DNA from: an uncultured Bacillota bacterium
GTDB lineage: Bacteria; Bacillota; Dehalobacteriia; UBA7702
NCBI GenBank assembly: GCA_934702375.1
Contig: CAKUYE010000007.1
Location: forward strand, 1 to 64,000
Direction of reading: 5' to 3'
DNA: 64,000 nucleotides
Of the stretch, positions 32,604 through 40,286 are shown one piece after another. The stretch's first letter is position 1. Each line of letters opens with the position of its first letter. The translations under genes were made by a program, and so were the position numbers. The notes below the pieces were generated by a model that was given only the letters and a program-made list of their open reading frames with translations, had not been told where the DNA came from and ran no database searches.

Positions 32604-32953
32604 TCGGCATTCTCCCTTTCTACGATAAGTTCAAATTTACATTCCTGCTTTAAGGTGGCTTCCATATCCTCAATAGAGATGAGTCCCTTGCTGTAGGAAT
32701 CCAGAACATCTTCCAGATAATGGGAGACTTCCAGCAGGCGTTTCTTCCCAAAGCCGTATTTGTCGTGAAGGAAGAGAGCTACGGCGGCATAGAACAGGCG
32801 GTTCGTATTGTAGGTGATATCATTGATTAATTCCTTTGAAGTTTCTGTGGCGATGCCGCTGACGAATTTTGCCAGTTCATCACGGCTCAGTTCTCCCCGG
32901 GCATACCGGCGGTACATCTGCCGTGATATGGATATATCCATCGGCTTTGTCAT
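32600..32953 (-). CDS. Phage protein of unknown function
   Basis: 117 residues, helical (YRRYARGELSRDELAKFVSG; LLEVSHYLEDVLDSYSKG), good ribosome site (AAAGGAG). It overlaps the 3' end of the DUF3310 gene by 74 bp in another frame. No family recognised. Confidence 0.55.
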   Translation of the reverse strand: MTKPMDISISRQMYRRYARGELSRDELAKFVSGIATETSKELINDITYNTNRLFYAAVALFLHDKYGFGKKRLLEVSHYLEDVLDSYSKGLISIEDMEATLKQECKFELIVERENAD

Positions 32954-33233
32954 ATTCTTCCATCTCCTTTACCAGGCGGTTTAAGTAAAACTGCGCCTTT
33001 TTCAAATCTTCCAGAGGTTTCTTTTTGAAACGGTGACGCCAGAGGTATTTCATAACGTTGCCGGTGAGGTAGCTCATGAATCCCTTTGCGCCGAGAGCAG
33101 ATCGGATGGCGTCGATACATTCGACATCTCCCATATTGTAATGGGGCGGATGGTTGACCATATCAATATTGCTTTCCGTGCTTCCAGGGGCGGGAGATAT
33201 TGTATTTGTGTTTTTGGGCGATGACTTCTTCAA
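32880..33233 (-). CDS. DUF3310-family phage protein
   Basis: 117 residues; TTG 33233 is preceded by AAAGGAGG inside the MazG-like gene. The DUF3310 domain is clear: VNHPPHYNMGDVECIDAIRS, then YLTGNVMKYLWRHRFKKKPL and EDLKKAQFYLNRLV. These small phage proteins have been called SaV-like nucleotide-kinase-related, with no settled activity. The long overlap with the downstream gene covers only its disordered tail. Confidence 0.8.
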   Translation of the reverse strand: MKKSSPKNTNTISPAPGSTESNIDMVNHPPHYNMGDVECIDAIRSALGAKGFMSYLTGNVMKYLWRHRFKKKPLEDLKKAQFYLNRLVKEMEEYDKADGYIHITADVPPVCPGRTEP

Positions 33234-33483
33234 TGTCGATATCCTCCTTTCCGCACCAATCTAAGATGCGAATGATGCAGTCTGCCATTTCCACGGCTCG
33301 TCCTTCGGGTTTGCCGCCAACGCCTTCCCAGACATCTTCTCTGCCGGCTCTGTCCTCTTCCAGAGCTTCGGAAAGCTCCGAGTGACAGAGGGCTACGACT
33401 TCGGCAAAGCTCCGTTCTTCGTCCCACCAGCCGTGGCGGACAGCGTTTTCGTGGATTTTATCTCGCCATTCATTCAAGTGCAT
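33163..33483 (-). CDS. MazG-like nucleotide pyrophosphohydrolase
   Basis: 106 residues. ALCHSELSEALEEDRAGRED carries the ExxE half of the MazG metal site and VEMADCIIRILDWCG the ExxD half. All-alpha NTP pyrophosphatases of this type hydrolyse (d)NTPs or (p)ppGpp-related nucleotides and are common in phages. ATG 33483 lies 8 bp after GAGGAA. Confidence 0.8.
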   Translation of the reverse strand: MHLNEWRDKIHENAVRHGWWDEERSFAEVVALCHSELSEALEEDRAGREDVWEGVGGKPEGRAVEMADCIIRILDWCGKEDIDIEEVIAQKHKYNISRPWKHGKQY

Positions 33484-33658
33484 CACGTTCTGTTCCTCCG
33501 TTTCTTACTTCCATTTCCTCGTAGGCGGCGGCTGAGCCGTCCTGGAATCCTCTGCGGTAAGCATCTTCCAGCTCTTGAAGATAGTCATCTCGATGCATGG
33601 TGACGGATTCCATAGCTCGGAAGGCATCGTCATTAAAACGGTCAAGATTCATCCTCAT
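33470..33658 (-). CDS. Small acidic phage protein
   Basis: 62 residues from the ATG that follows AGGAGGAATACG (33658). Charged and helical (YLQELEDAYRRGFQDGSAAA). Overlaps its neighbours on both sides; no family recognised. Confidence 0.5.
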   Translation of the reverse strand: MRMNLDRFNDDAFRAMESVTMHRDDYLQELEDAYRRGFQDGSAAAYEEMEVRNGGTERDALE

Positions 33659-34382
33659 CGTATTCCTCCTCATCGTATTCGCCTTTCATCATCTGGTCAC
33701 TGGCTTCTTTGTAGATTGCAGGGATGCAATCTTTCATAAGAATTTTCCAGTCTCCTGAATAGTTGTAAGTCGTTTCGCCGTGGCTTGTGATGCGGTCGAT
33801 ATATTTGTCCAGAGTCTCTCTGGATTCCGGGTAGCAATGGAAGTTGTTTGCCCGATGAATATAGCGTCCCACAGGAACGCCGAGAGCCGATGAAATACGC
33901 TCTTGAAGGCGAATCAGAGCGAAAGCGTTCATGTAAGCGGCTCTGACGGCATCGTTGGAACGGAAGAGGACATACATATCCAGCTTTCCGTCACGAATCA
34001 TAAACTGGATATGCTGCAAGCAGGCGGGGTCGGTGCTTCCTTCGTCGGCTTCGTTATCTCGAACGGAGATACAGGCTCTCCGAGAATCGGGATTTTTTCG
34101 GAGTTCATCGAGAACCCCCCGAATCCAGGGAGCGAAGCGCTGATGGTAGGTGTAATGCCATAACCCCTGATTGACACCGCAGTTAAAGATACCTTCGGTG
34201 ATTTCCAGCTCGTAACGGCAGAGATCATAAGGACCTCCGGGGAAGAGACGGGAAATTCTTGGTTCTTCCAGAGGGCGGCGCACTTCCATGGTAATGCTGA
34301 TTTCTGATTGATCTCTCAATTCCAATAACGCTCTGTGGTAAGTTTCCGGGAGCGTAACTCCACGGACTAAAAATTCTTTCAT
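33642..34382 (-). CDS. Thymidylate-synthase-fold protein (ThyA superfamily), prophage copy
   Basis: 246 residues, paralogue of the chromosomal 21791-22555 gene: both start MK(E/M)F, share ISRLFPGG, TYHQRFA, catalytic loop DPACLQHIQF, RSNDAVRAAYMNA and the HRANNFHCY strand. Phages use ThyA-fold enzymes to make dTMP or hydroxymethyl pyrimidines for modified DNA. The nucleotide-reading Asn region is changed in the same way as in the host copy, so substrate is open. The C-terminus ends in an acidic tail (YDEEEYDEDES). GGAGG precedes the ATG. Confidence 0.8.
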   Translation of the reverse strand: MKEFLVRGVTLPETYHRALLELRDQSEISITMEVRRPLEEPRISRLFPGGPYDLCRYELEITEGIFNCGVNQGLWHYTYHQRFAPWIRGVLDELRKNPDSRRACISVRDNEADEGSTDPACLQHIQFMIRDGKLDMYVLFRSNDAVRAAYMNAFALIRLQERISSALGVPVGRYIHRANNFHCYPESRETLDKYIDRITSHGETTYNYSGDWKILMKDCIPAIYKEASDQMMKGEYDEEEYDEDES

Positions 34383-34391
34383 GTTACCTCC

Positions 34392-35270
34392 TTATTTGCA
34401 CCGGTAATCTTTCATGCCGGTCATATTTACGGCGTAGCACATTTCTCGAATACGGGAGACAATGGCAGCCGCTTTGGTATCATCACCGCTGTTGGGCGTG
34501 AGGCGATGAAGCAAGGCTTCGTGGTCGTGATTCGCTGTGATGATCGTGGGAAGCAGATTCTCGTAACGGCTGTTCATGATATCAAACAAAACCGAGGTAG
34601 AAAATTCTGTGGATTTTTCCTTTGCCAGATCATCAAGAATAAGCAGAGGAGCGGCTTTGTAGGTGTTTCGCACTTCTAGGTCACTGCCGTCCCTGCCGTA
34701 GGTATCGCGGATGGCGAGAAGCATTTCCTCGAAGGTGCTGAACAGACATTGTTCTCCCCTTGCGCCGAGGTGATTGGCAATGGCGCAGGCGAGATGAGTT
34801 TTTCCGCAGCCTGTATCACCAAAGAAAAAGATGCCGTTTTGTTCCAGTTCACGACTGCGGGCAAAGTTTTGACAATAGCTGACGGCAACGGATTTGGCAA
34901 GCTTTTGCTTGTCCGTTTCCGTTTCGTAAGTCTCGAAGGTGCGGACTCTTAATCGTCTACTTACTCCGTCCTGTCGGTTGTCAATCTGTTCCCGGCGCTG
35001 TTTCTTTATGCCTTCCCGAATCATCGCCATGGTTTCGGCAGAGGAAACCTTGTCTCTCCAAAGGCGCGCTTCTCTGCAAAAGCAATGAGAAGCCCTAAAC
35101 TCCTTGATTTTTCCGTTCCTGACTAAACCCTTATACTCAAGGGGTTTCCCACAGAATTGACATTCTGACGGATTCTCAGGCGGTAATTCATCGCAGGGGA
35201 TGCCTAAAGTTTTTGCTTCCTCGTAGGTGATGAGATGCAATTCAATGCCGTTATCGGTGACAAACCGCAT
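34392..35270 (-). CDS. dnaC: DnaC-type helicase loader ATPase
   Basis: 292 residues from ATG 35270, which overlaps the previous stop (TAATG) and follows GGAGGGG; an in-frame GTG at 35288 is less likely. An N-terminal zinc site (CQFCGKPL ... CFCREA) precedes the AAA+ domain: Walker A FFFGDTGCGKTH, Walker B LLILDDLAKE, sensor-1 TIITANHD and an arginine finger region SRIREMC. DnaC/DnaI proteins place the replicative helicase at the origin. Partner of the replisome organiser upstream. Confidence 0.9.
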   Translation of the reverse strand: MRFVTDNGIELHLITYEEAKTLGIPCDELPPENPSECQFCGKPLEYKGLVRNGKIKEFRASHCFCREARLWRDKVSSAETMAMIREGIKKQRREQIDNRQDGVSRRLRVRTFETYETETDKQKLAKSVAVSYCQNFARSRELEQNGIFFFGDTGCGKTHLACAIANHLGARGEQCLFSTFEEMLLAIRDTYGRDGSDLEVRNTYKAAPLLILDDLAKEKSTEFSTSVLFDIMNSRYENLLPTIITANHDHEALLHRLTPNSGDDTKAAAIVSRIREMCYAVNMTGMKDYRCK

Positions 35271-36058
35271 TAGGATTCGCCCCTCCACATGGCGTTGAGC
35301 TGCTCAATTGTGATAGATTCCATGGGCTGAGACGCTTTTTCTTCGGTTTTTTGAACGGCTTCAAAGTCGTAGCCGTCTTTTCTCGCCCAGGTTTTGATGG
35401 TGAGATAATGGTTTTTATATTTCCTTCCGGAATTCTCGATGTATTCATCAAGGCGGGTGATGCGGTCATCGAGATCGTGAGGGAAGAAAGCTTTTAATTT
35501 TTCCATTTCCTCATCGGAGAGAAGAACGTTTTGAAACTCTCCGAATTTTTTCTTTTTCGATTTTGATTTTGACTTTGGGGATTTTTCTTTTGGAATATCC
35601 GTAAGGATATTCTTTTCTTTTAATTTGGTATCAGTATAGGTTTCAGTATCAGTTTCAGTATCAGTATCAGTATCAGTTTCAGTATCAGTATAGGTATAAT
35701 TCGTATTACGAAATTTACCATCGAATACATTTGTATCCTCTGATTTCTTTATTTCTCCTGCTACCGATGTTTTACCATTGCATACGGTGGTAGCGGATTT
35801 ATTTTTATTCCATCTTTTTGTGACATTATTTCTGTTTTTTTCGCATCGTGCGAGATAGGCTTTTTCAAAAATGTCGATGCTTCTTTTGAAATTGTTGAAC
35901 GCCATTTCCAAATGACGTTCTGCGAAGAGCGGTTCGATGCCGGATTCCGCATAATCGAATACGGCGAACATGACCTTTCCGCATTCTTCATTGGAAAGTA
36001 ATCTCATATCCTGCCATGCGTCAAAATGCATGGTGACATTTTGCTTTTCCTTTGCCAT
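35270..36058 (-). CDS. Phage replisome organiser (DnaD/DUF6291-like)
   Basis: 262 residues. N-terminal ~90 residues (MHFDAWQDMRLLSNEECGKV ... EKAYLARCEKNRNNVTKRW) match the DUF6291-like domain of Bacillota phage replication proteins; the C-terminal AFFPHDLDDRITRLDEYIEN and NHYLTIKTWARKD resemble DnaD-type tails. Between them is a Thr/Asp/Glu repeat (TDTETDTDTDTETDTET) encoded by a hexamer microsatellite at about 35626-35700, then a Lys/Ser linker. It should bind the phage origin and recruit the loader encoded next. Confidence 0.8.
   Translation of the reverse strand: MAKEKQNVTMHFDAWQDMRLLSNEECGKVMFAVFDYAESGIEPLFAERHLEMAFNNFKRSIDIFEKAYLARCEKNRNNVTKRWNKNKSATTVCNGKTSVAGEIKKSEDTNVFDGKFRNTNYTYTDTETDTDTDTETDTETYTDTKLKEKNILTDIPKEKSPKSKSKSKKKKFGEFQNVLLSDEEMEKLKAFFPHDLDDRITRLDEYIENSGRKYKNHYLTIKTWARKDGYDFEAVQKTEEKASQPMESITIEQLNAMWRGES
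35626..35700. repeat. Hexanucleotide microsatellite (TATCAG/TTTCAG)n inside the replisome-organiser gene
   Basis: About twelve CAGTATCAGTTT-type hexamers in a row. Each step adds two codons, so length changes keep the frame and only vary an acidic linker. Confidence 0.8.
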
Positions 36059-36139
36059 TTTTGCCTCCTTTTTTTAAAGCGGCATGGGCGGCTGCCGCAG
36101 TGAGCCTGAGTAAAAAAGGATAACAAACGGTTTTCCTTT

Positions 36140-36733
36140 TCAATTATTTTTTTCGTTCGCCGCCCCGGAACGAAACTCTTTTTCATTGGGGAATAACCCT
36201 TTGGTTAAGCAATCTTCCAGGTAATGAAGGCGAGGAAGGTATTCTTTTAAGAACCCTTCATCGGGTTTTACGAGGAAGAAGCTCAATCGTTCGGGGTCGA
36301 TAGGCAGGTACCAGTTGAGGTAATCTTCGGGAGCTAAGGCGTAAGCCACGATAACGGCTTGTTTTGCTCCGAAAGCATACATCTGGGACTGCACTTGCCG
36401 GAAGTATTTTTTCGGCGGTTTCCAGTGCTCTCCGGGCTTATGGCGATGGGTCTTACATTCATAAACCGTTTCGCCGTCGTAGCCGTCGAGGTTTACTCTC
36501 AATCTGCCGATGATTTTTTGGTCGTCGTGGCGGAGACGGGGGATGCCGATGCTGTCCAAAATGCGATGCTCCATGCCGTTGCCGGTGAGCATGGCATCGT
36601 TGGTGAAGGTGCGCTTCCGCAGCCCCTGTTTCTCCTGCCACCACTGAGTAAAGGTGGCTGTGTTCCAGGAAAGCATTACTCGGTCGGTGTCCGATGCTCC
36701 GATATATTTGCTCCTGTCGCTGTCCCGAATCAC
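36140..36733 (-). CDS. YqaJ-type (lambda-exonuclease-like) recombination nuclease
   Basis: 197 residues, GTG start coupled to the upstream gene by a GTGA overlap. Motifs follow the YqaJ/lambda exonuclease family: IGASDTDRVM, GNGMEHRILD (Glu), LRVNLDGYDGETVYECKTHR (D...ExK). A 5'-3' exonuclease of this type makes single strands for the annealing protein encoded just upstream. Confidence 0.8.
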   Translation of the reverse strand: MIRDSDRSKYIGASDTDRVMLSWNTATFTQWWQEKQGLRKRTFTNDAMLTGNGMEHRILDSIGIPRLRHDDQKIIGRLRVNLDGYDGETVYECKTHRHKPGEHWKPPKKYFRQVQSQMYAFGAKQAVIVAYALAPEDYLNWYLPIDPERLSFFLVKPDEGFLKEYLPRLHYLEDCLTKGLFPNEKEFRSGAANEKNN

Positions 36734-37377
36734 AGTGCTTGTTCCGTCAGCTCGTCGATGGCTTTTTCTGTTTTGTATAGCATCGAATAAAAGCTAAATC
36801 TTGCCCGAAGCTCATCTTCGGTCATGCCGATTTTTTCGGCGATTTCTGCTAAGGTCATACCTCTTTTATTTAGGGTGGTGATCTTTGTCAGCAGGCGTTT
36901 CTGCGCCAGGGTGATATCTTCTGCGCTGTCGCTGTAGTGGGGTTCCGCTTCTGCTTCGATGGCTTCCGAAGCTGCCCAGAGGTCGAAACCTAAGCCGGTG
37001 TAGATGGCTACGGCTTTTACAAAAGACCTGCACATAGAGTTCCAGACTCTCTGCTGAGACATGGAATTATCTTTTACGGGGTTTGCGCCGTTCATCACCG
37101 GAGAGCGCATTTCATAATGTTTGCCGTCAATGACCACATCAATGACGGTTTCATAACAGCGGTTGATGGTGCCGTTTTTATCGGCGAAGGGCAGTTCGGT
37201 ATAGTGAAGAGAGCTGCCGTTTGCCGCAGGGACGGGAACGAAATAAACTTCTTCTGCGCCCTGCTGATGCAATAAATCCTTGCACCTTGCCCAGGGCAGG
37301 TATTTGATGCCGTCTCTTTCCTTGCAATATGCAGAGATGTCAACGGCTTTTAATTCGGCAAAACTGGGGAGTGCCAT
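36730..37377 (-). CDS. Sak-type single-strand annealing protein (DUF1071)
   Basis: 215 residues. Starts with YLPWARCKDLLHQQGAEEVY, the DUF1071 signature, followed by VDVVIDGKHYEMRSPVMNG and QQRVWNSMCRSFVKAVAIYTGLGFDLWA. Sak/Rad52-like proteins anneal single strands in phage recombination together with SSB and exonuclease, which flank it here. The C-terminal quarter (KRLLTKITTLNKRGMTLAEI) looks like an HTH-type tail. AAGGAGG precedes the ATG. Confidence 0.85.
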   Translation of the reverse strand: MALPSFAELKAVDISAYCKERDGIKYLPWARCKDLLHQQGAEEVYFVPVPAANGSSLHYTELPFADKNGTINRCYETVIDVVIDGKHYEMRSPVMNGANPVKDNSMSQQRVWNSMCRSFVKAVAIYTGLGFDLWAASEAIEAEAEPHYSDSAEDITLAQKRLLTKITTLNKRGMTLAEIAEKIGMTEDELRARFSFYSMLYKTEKAIDELTEQAL

Positions 37378-37388
37378 AGATTACCTCC

Positions 37389-37781
37389 TTAAAAAGGAAT
37401 TTCATCGAGAGGGGGCATCTCCTGAGTCGGTATCGGCTCGGCGGGAGCTTGTCTCGATTCTGTTTTCGGGGTGAGGAATTGGGTGGTGTCGGCAACCACT
37501 TCGGCGATGGTTCTTTTATTGCCGTCTTTATCTTCGTAGGAGCGGATTTGAAGCCTGCCGCTGACGGCGCAAAGATTTCCTTTGTGCAAGAATTTACCGC
37601 AGGTTTCTGCGAGTCCACGCCATGTGACGATGGGGATGAAGTCGGTTTCCTTAGTGCCGTCAGCCTGTTTGAAGTCACGGTCTACGGCGAGGGTGAAGGT
37701 GGTAACGGCAGTGCCGGAGCCGGTGACTTTTTGTTCCGGGTCACGGGTGAGTCTGCCGATGAGAGTGATACGGTTTAACAT
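37389..37781 (-). CDS. ssb: Phage single-stranded DNA-binding protein
   Basis: 130 residues from ATG 37781 after AAAGGAG. Classic SSB OB fold: MLNRITLIGRLTRDPEQKVT, FTLAVDRDF, DFIPIVTWRGLAETCGKFLH, KGNLCAVSGRLQIRSYEDKDG. The C-terminus ends MPPLDEIPF, the acidic tip that docks partner proteins. It protects single strands during phage replication and recombination. Confidence 0.95.
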   Translation of the reverse strand: MLNRITLIGRLTRDPEQKVTGSGTAVTTFTLAVDRDFKQADGTKETDFIPIVTWRGLAETCGKFLHKGNLCAVSGRLQIRSYEDKDGNKRTIAEVVADTTQFLTPKTESRQAPAEPIPTQEMPPLDEIPF

Positions 37782-37825
37782 GATACTCCTTTCAGAGGAT
37801 AACGAGGGGGTCATTGCAACAAACG

Positions 37826-37918
37826 TTAACATCCAGAGATATGGCTTAGAAGGGATATAGTGATGAGTAAAATGGAAGCGGATAGAAGGGCGATAATGAT
37901 TCTTTCTTGTTTACTCAT
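37826..37918 (-). CDS. 30-residue membrane peptide
   Basis: MSKQERIIIALLSASILLIT followed by ISLLSHISGC: a single transmembrane helix. A strong AAGGAGGTGG site lies 6 bp upstream and the ATG overlaps the stop of the HTH gene (ATGA), so translation is likely. Role unknown. Confidence 0.6.
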   Translation of the reverse strand: MSKQERIIIALLSASILLITISLLSHISGC

Positions 37919-38151
37919 GCTTCCACCTCCTTGGTTTCGGGGATCATATCTTTGGCGTTGAGCCAGGCTTCCAGTCGGGTGCGGTTGATGCGGAAGTGGC
38001 GTTCGGTATCTCCGGGAAGGGTGGTTTCGATGGCGTAAGGGGGAAGCTCTCTTTCCAGCATAGCGCGGAAACGGGGGATGGAAATGTGGAACAGTGCGGC
38101 GGCGTTGGTCATGGAGATCCAGTTGGTTTCGGTTAAGGTGATACTTTTCAT
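37915..38151 (-). CDS. Excisionase-like HTH protein
   Basis: 78 residues: WISMTNAAALFHISIPRFRA forms a helix-turn-helix of the excisionase/MerR-like kind, then a wing with RHFRINRTRLEAWLNA. Could be the phage Xis or a small regulator. Good site (AAAGGAAATC). Confidence 0.65.
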   Translation of the reverse strand: MKSITLTETNWISMTNAAALFHISIPRFRAMLERELPPYAIETTLPGDTERHFRINRTRLEAWLNAKDMIPETKEVEA

Positions 38152-38168
38152 GATTTGATTTCCTTTCT

Positions 38169-38600
38169 TTATTTCTGAGATAACATTCTTTCAAGGGCTG
38201 CGGGGTCAGTGCAGGTTAACCGTGCCATAGCAATGATGGCTCCGGTCATGAAGTCGTAGGTATCTTCCGGAGAGCAGAGGGCAACGGCGTATTCGCCGGT
38301 GTCTTTGTCTTTGGCGATGGTTCTTTTACCGTCGCGGTAAACTACGGCGTTGAGGTTTTTTGTTTTAAAGACGATGGATTCCGGGGTTTCCGGTTCTTCG
38401 TAGAGTTTAAATGCGTCTCCTTCGTTGATGTATGCCATTTCTCTTCCGATGTAATAGGGTGCTTCGTGTTCCAGAATTTCCACTACCATAATACGGGAAT
38501 CTCTGACAACATAATTTACTCTGCCTTTGATTAAACCTTCGGTGAAGCAGTGTCCGTAATCTTTGTTGGCGGCGATAATATCTCCGACTTTGAATTTCAT
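38169..38600 (-). CDS. Phage protein of unknown function (SH3/KOW-like start)
   Basis: 143 residues. MKFKVGDIIAANKDYGHCFT reads like a small beta-barrel; KTKNLNAVVYRDGKRTIAKD and a Cys-containing VALCSPEDTYDF segment follow. AAGGAGG upstream. No confident family. Confidence 0.55.
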   Translation of the reverse strand: MKFKVGDIIAANKDYGHCFTEGLIKGRVNYVVRDSRIMVVEILEHEAPYYIGREMAYINEGDAFKLYEEPETPESIVFKTKNLNAVVYRDGKRTIAKDKDTGEYAVALCSPEDTYDFMTGAIIAMARLTCTDPAALERMLSQK

Positions 38601-38612
38601 GGTTAGTCCTCC

Positions 38613-38852
38613 TTATTGCTTTTCGACGATTAAATGTTTCTTCTTTGGGTCATCTCTATCTTTCAATATAACCTTAATTTCACCGCCCCATTTCATCATT
38701 TCTTCTCTGTTGTCGAGAAGTAGTTTTAGTATGTCGGGGAGTCGTTTTTTGTTGAGCATTTTGAAGAAAGATAAGCCGTCGATATAAGTCTCGAAAAAAT
38801 GAACAACGTCGATAAGGGCTTTTGTGTAGCCCTGCCGGTAATTCTCAATCAT
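38613..38852 (-). CDS. Small phage protein, unknown
   Basis: 79 residues from ATG 38852. Helical and lysine-rich at the end (ILKDRDDPKKKHLIVEKQ). A GGAGGGC lies just upstream. No known family. Confidence 0.5.
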   Translation of the reverse strand: MIENYRQGYTKALIDVVHFFETYIDGLSFFKMLNKKRLPDILKLLLDNREEMMKWGGEIKVILKDRDDPKKKHLIVEKQ

Positions 38853-38854
38853 GG

Positions 38855-39193
38855 TTAGCCCTCCTTTCTCCGGTTCCATGCTTCAGCCGCCTGTTGACAG
38901 TTGCCGAAACCTGTGCGAATTTCAATGCAGCCGAACTTTGTGCAATGAGCGAAAAAGGCTCCGCCATATTCCGGCTTTTCTGTTACCTCTGCCGTTTCAC
39001 CGCATATCGGGCAGGGTTTTAGTTCCGGGTGCTCATCAGACCACTTCTGAACGGTTTCGATGTATTTTTCGGATATATCATCTATTCCGTGACATGGTTC
39101 GCCGTGAAGCGGGCAGTCTATGCATTTGCGATAGCTGTTGCACATACGGAGAAATTCGTGCTTGTATTCTAAGGTGTTATTGCAGTCTGCCAT
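38855..39193 (-). CDS. Lar-like restriction-alleviation zinc protein
   Basis: 112 residues. The C-terminal part, LKPCPICGETAEV ... FGCIEIRTGFGNCQQAAEAW NRR, is the Lar-family zinc ribbon of prophages. An extra cysteine cluster (CIDCPLHGEPC) lies in the first half. Lar of Rac prophage eases type I restriction; most relatives are untested. Host context is notable because a type III restriction operon lies at 12-19.5 kb. Confidence 0.7.
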   Translation of the reverse strand: MADCNNTLEYKHEFLRMCNSYRKCIDCPLHGEPCHGIDDISEKYIETVQKWSDEHPELKPCPICGETAEVTEKPEYGGAFFAHCTKFGCIEIRTGFGNCQQAAEAWNRRKEG

Positions 39194-39209
39194 GTTAATC
39201 TTCCTCCTC

Positions 39210-40004
39210 TCATTCCTCTCTTCCTAACCTTTTTTTCAACTCTGCAAAAAATTCTCGACTCTTAATGGATTTTCCAGCGGCGATCCACTCGCGCTCCATC
39301 AAAAATCGCACCTCAAGCTCTTCTACGCTGTAGTCGGCACGAAAGTTTCGCCAGGTTCGTTTATCCCATGTTTTCAGTTGCTCCCAAAGTTCCGGAAAGC
39401 GCTGATGCAGCTCCCGCAGCTCCGTCAATGGTTGCAGCGGACAGCACCAACAGGACACGCGCTTGAAATGCTCATACAGGCCATCCCAATCATATCCTCG
39501 CTCGTAGCAGTACCGCAGGCAGTCGCGCTCCGTCCAGCCCCAGTCTACCAATGGATGTCGGTGGTTGGAATTCTGATTATTCGCTCGTTTCAGGCGATAT
39601 TGCTCATCGGCGGCAATACCGATATATTTAATAACCGTGTAATTCTCCCGCAGCTCTTTCAGGTATGCGTCAATCACACGGGTTTTGAGGAAGCCTGTAC
39701 ACCAGCGGTTGCGCGGGCCTGCCCAACTCTTGCCGCTGTACTGCTCCAATGCAGGATTTTTCCGCTTCGGTGTGTAGTGCATAAAGTAGTATTCAAAATC
39801 GTGCTCCGCTTTTATCCGAGTAATCGGTCTGCCGACATATTCTTCCAAACGGGCAAGATGCTTGTACATCTGCGGAAATTCCAGTCCCGTATCACAGAAA
39901 AGAATACAGTCAATCTTCATGTCGCGCTCCAACATTTCCAAAAGCATGGCGGTTGAGTCCTTACCACCGGAAAGGGTAACGATATGATACTCTTGTTTTG
40001 TCAT
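39210..40004 (-). CDS. PAPS-reductase-family enzyme (adenosine phosphosulfate reductase-like)
   Basis: 264 residues. N-terminal ATP-pyrophosphatase P-loop LSGGKDSTAMLLE; then FCDTGLEFPQMY and RWCTGFLKTRVID, and a late cysteine cluster SCWCCPLQP. This is the phage branch of the PAPS reductase/DndC-like family, which activates substrates by adenylation. Whether it reduces sulfate or modifies nucleic acid cannot be told; it lies among unrelated early genes. Cysteines suggest an Fe-S or metal site. Confidence 0.85.
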   Translation of the reverse strand: MTKQEYHIVTLSGGKDSTAMLLEMLERDMKIDCILFCDTGLEFPQMYKHLARLEEYVGRPITRIKAEHDFEYYFMHYTPKRKNPALEQYSGKSWAGPRNRWCTGFLKTRVIDAYLKELRENYTVIKYIGIAADEQYRLKRANNQNSNHRHPLVDWGWTERDCLRYCYERGYDWDGLYEHFKRVSCWCCPLQPLTELRELHQRFPELWEQLKTWDKRTWRNFRADYSVEELEVRFLMEREWIAAGKSIKSREFFAELKKRLGREE

Positions 40005-40017
40005 TTTATTTTCCTTC

Positions 40018-40281
40018 TTATTTGATAAGCATTTCTATGACGGCGAGAAGGAAGGTTAGGGTCGGCACGATTGCCATGCCGATGCGATAGTTTCTTTCTT
40101 GCCGTGCTTTTTTGCGGAGTTTGCGGCGTTCTCTGCCTTTGGCAGCTGCGGCGGCGCACTCCAATTCGTTTTTGTGTTGCTGTTCCCGGTCGATGTAATC
40201 CGGGAGCATGAAGTTGGGGATGCTTAATTCTTTCACGGGTGGGTTACGTTCTCCCCAGCCGTTGCAGGCTCTGATGTCCAT
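40018..40281 (-). CDS. Small C-terminally membrane-anchored phage protein
   Basis: 87 residues: a basic, helical centre (KGRERRKLRKKARQERNYR) and one hydrophobic helix at the end (IGMAIVPTLTFLLAVIEMLI). AAGGAGAG upstream. Unknown function. Confidence 0.6.
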   Translation of the reverse strand: MDIRACNGWGERNPPVKELSIPNFMLPDYIDREQQHKNELECAAAAAKGRERRKLRKKARQERNYRIGMAIVPTLTFLLAVIEMLIK

Positions 40282-40286
40282 GATTA

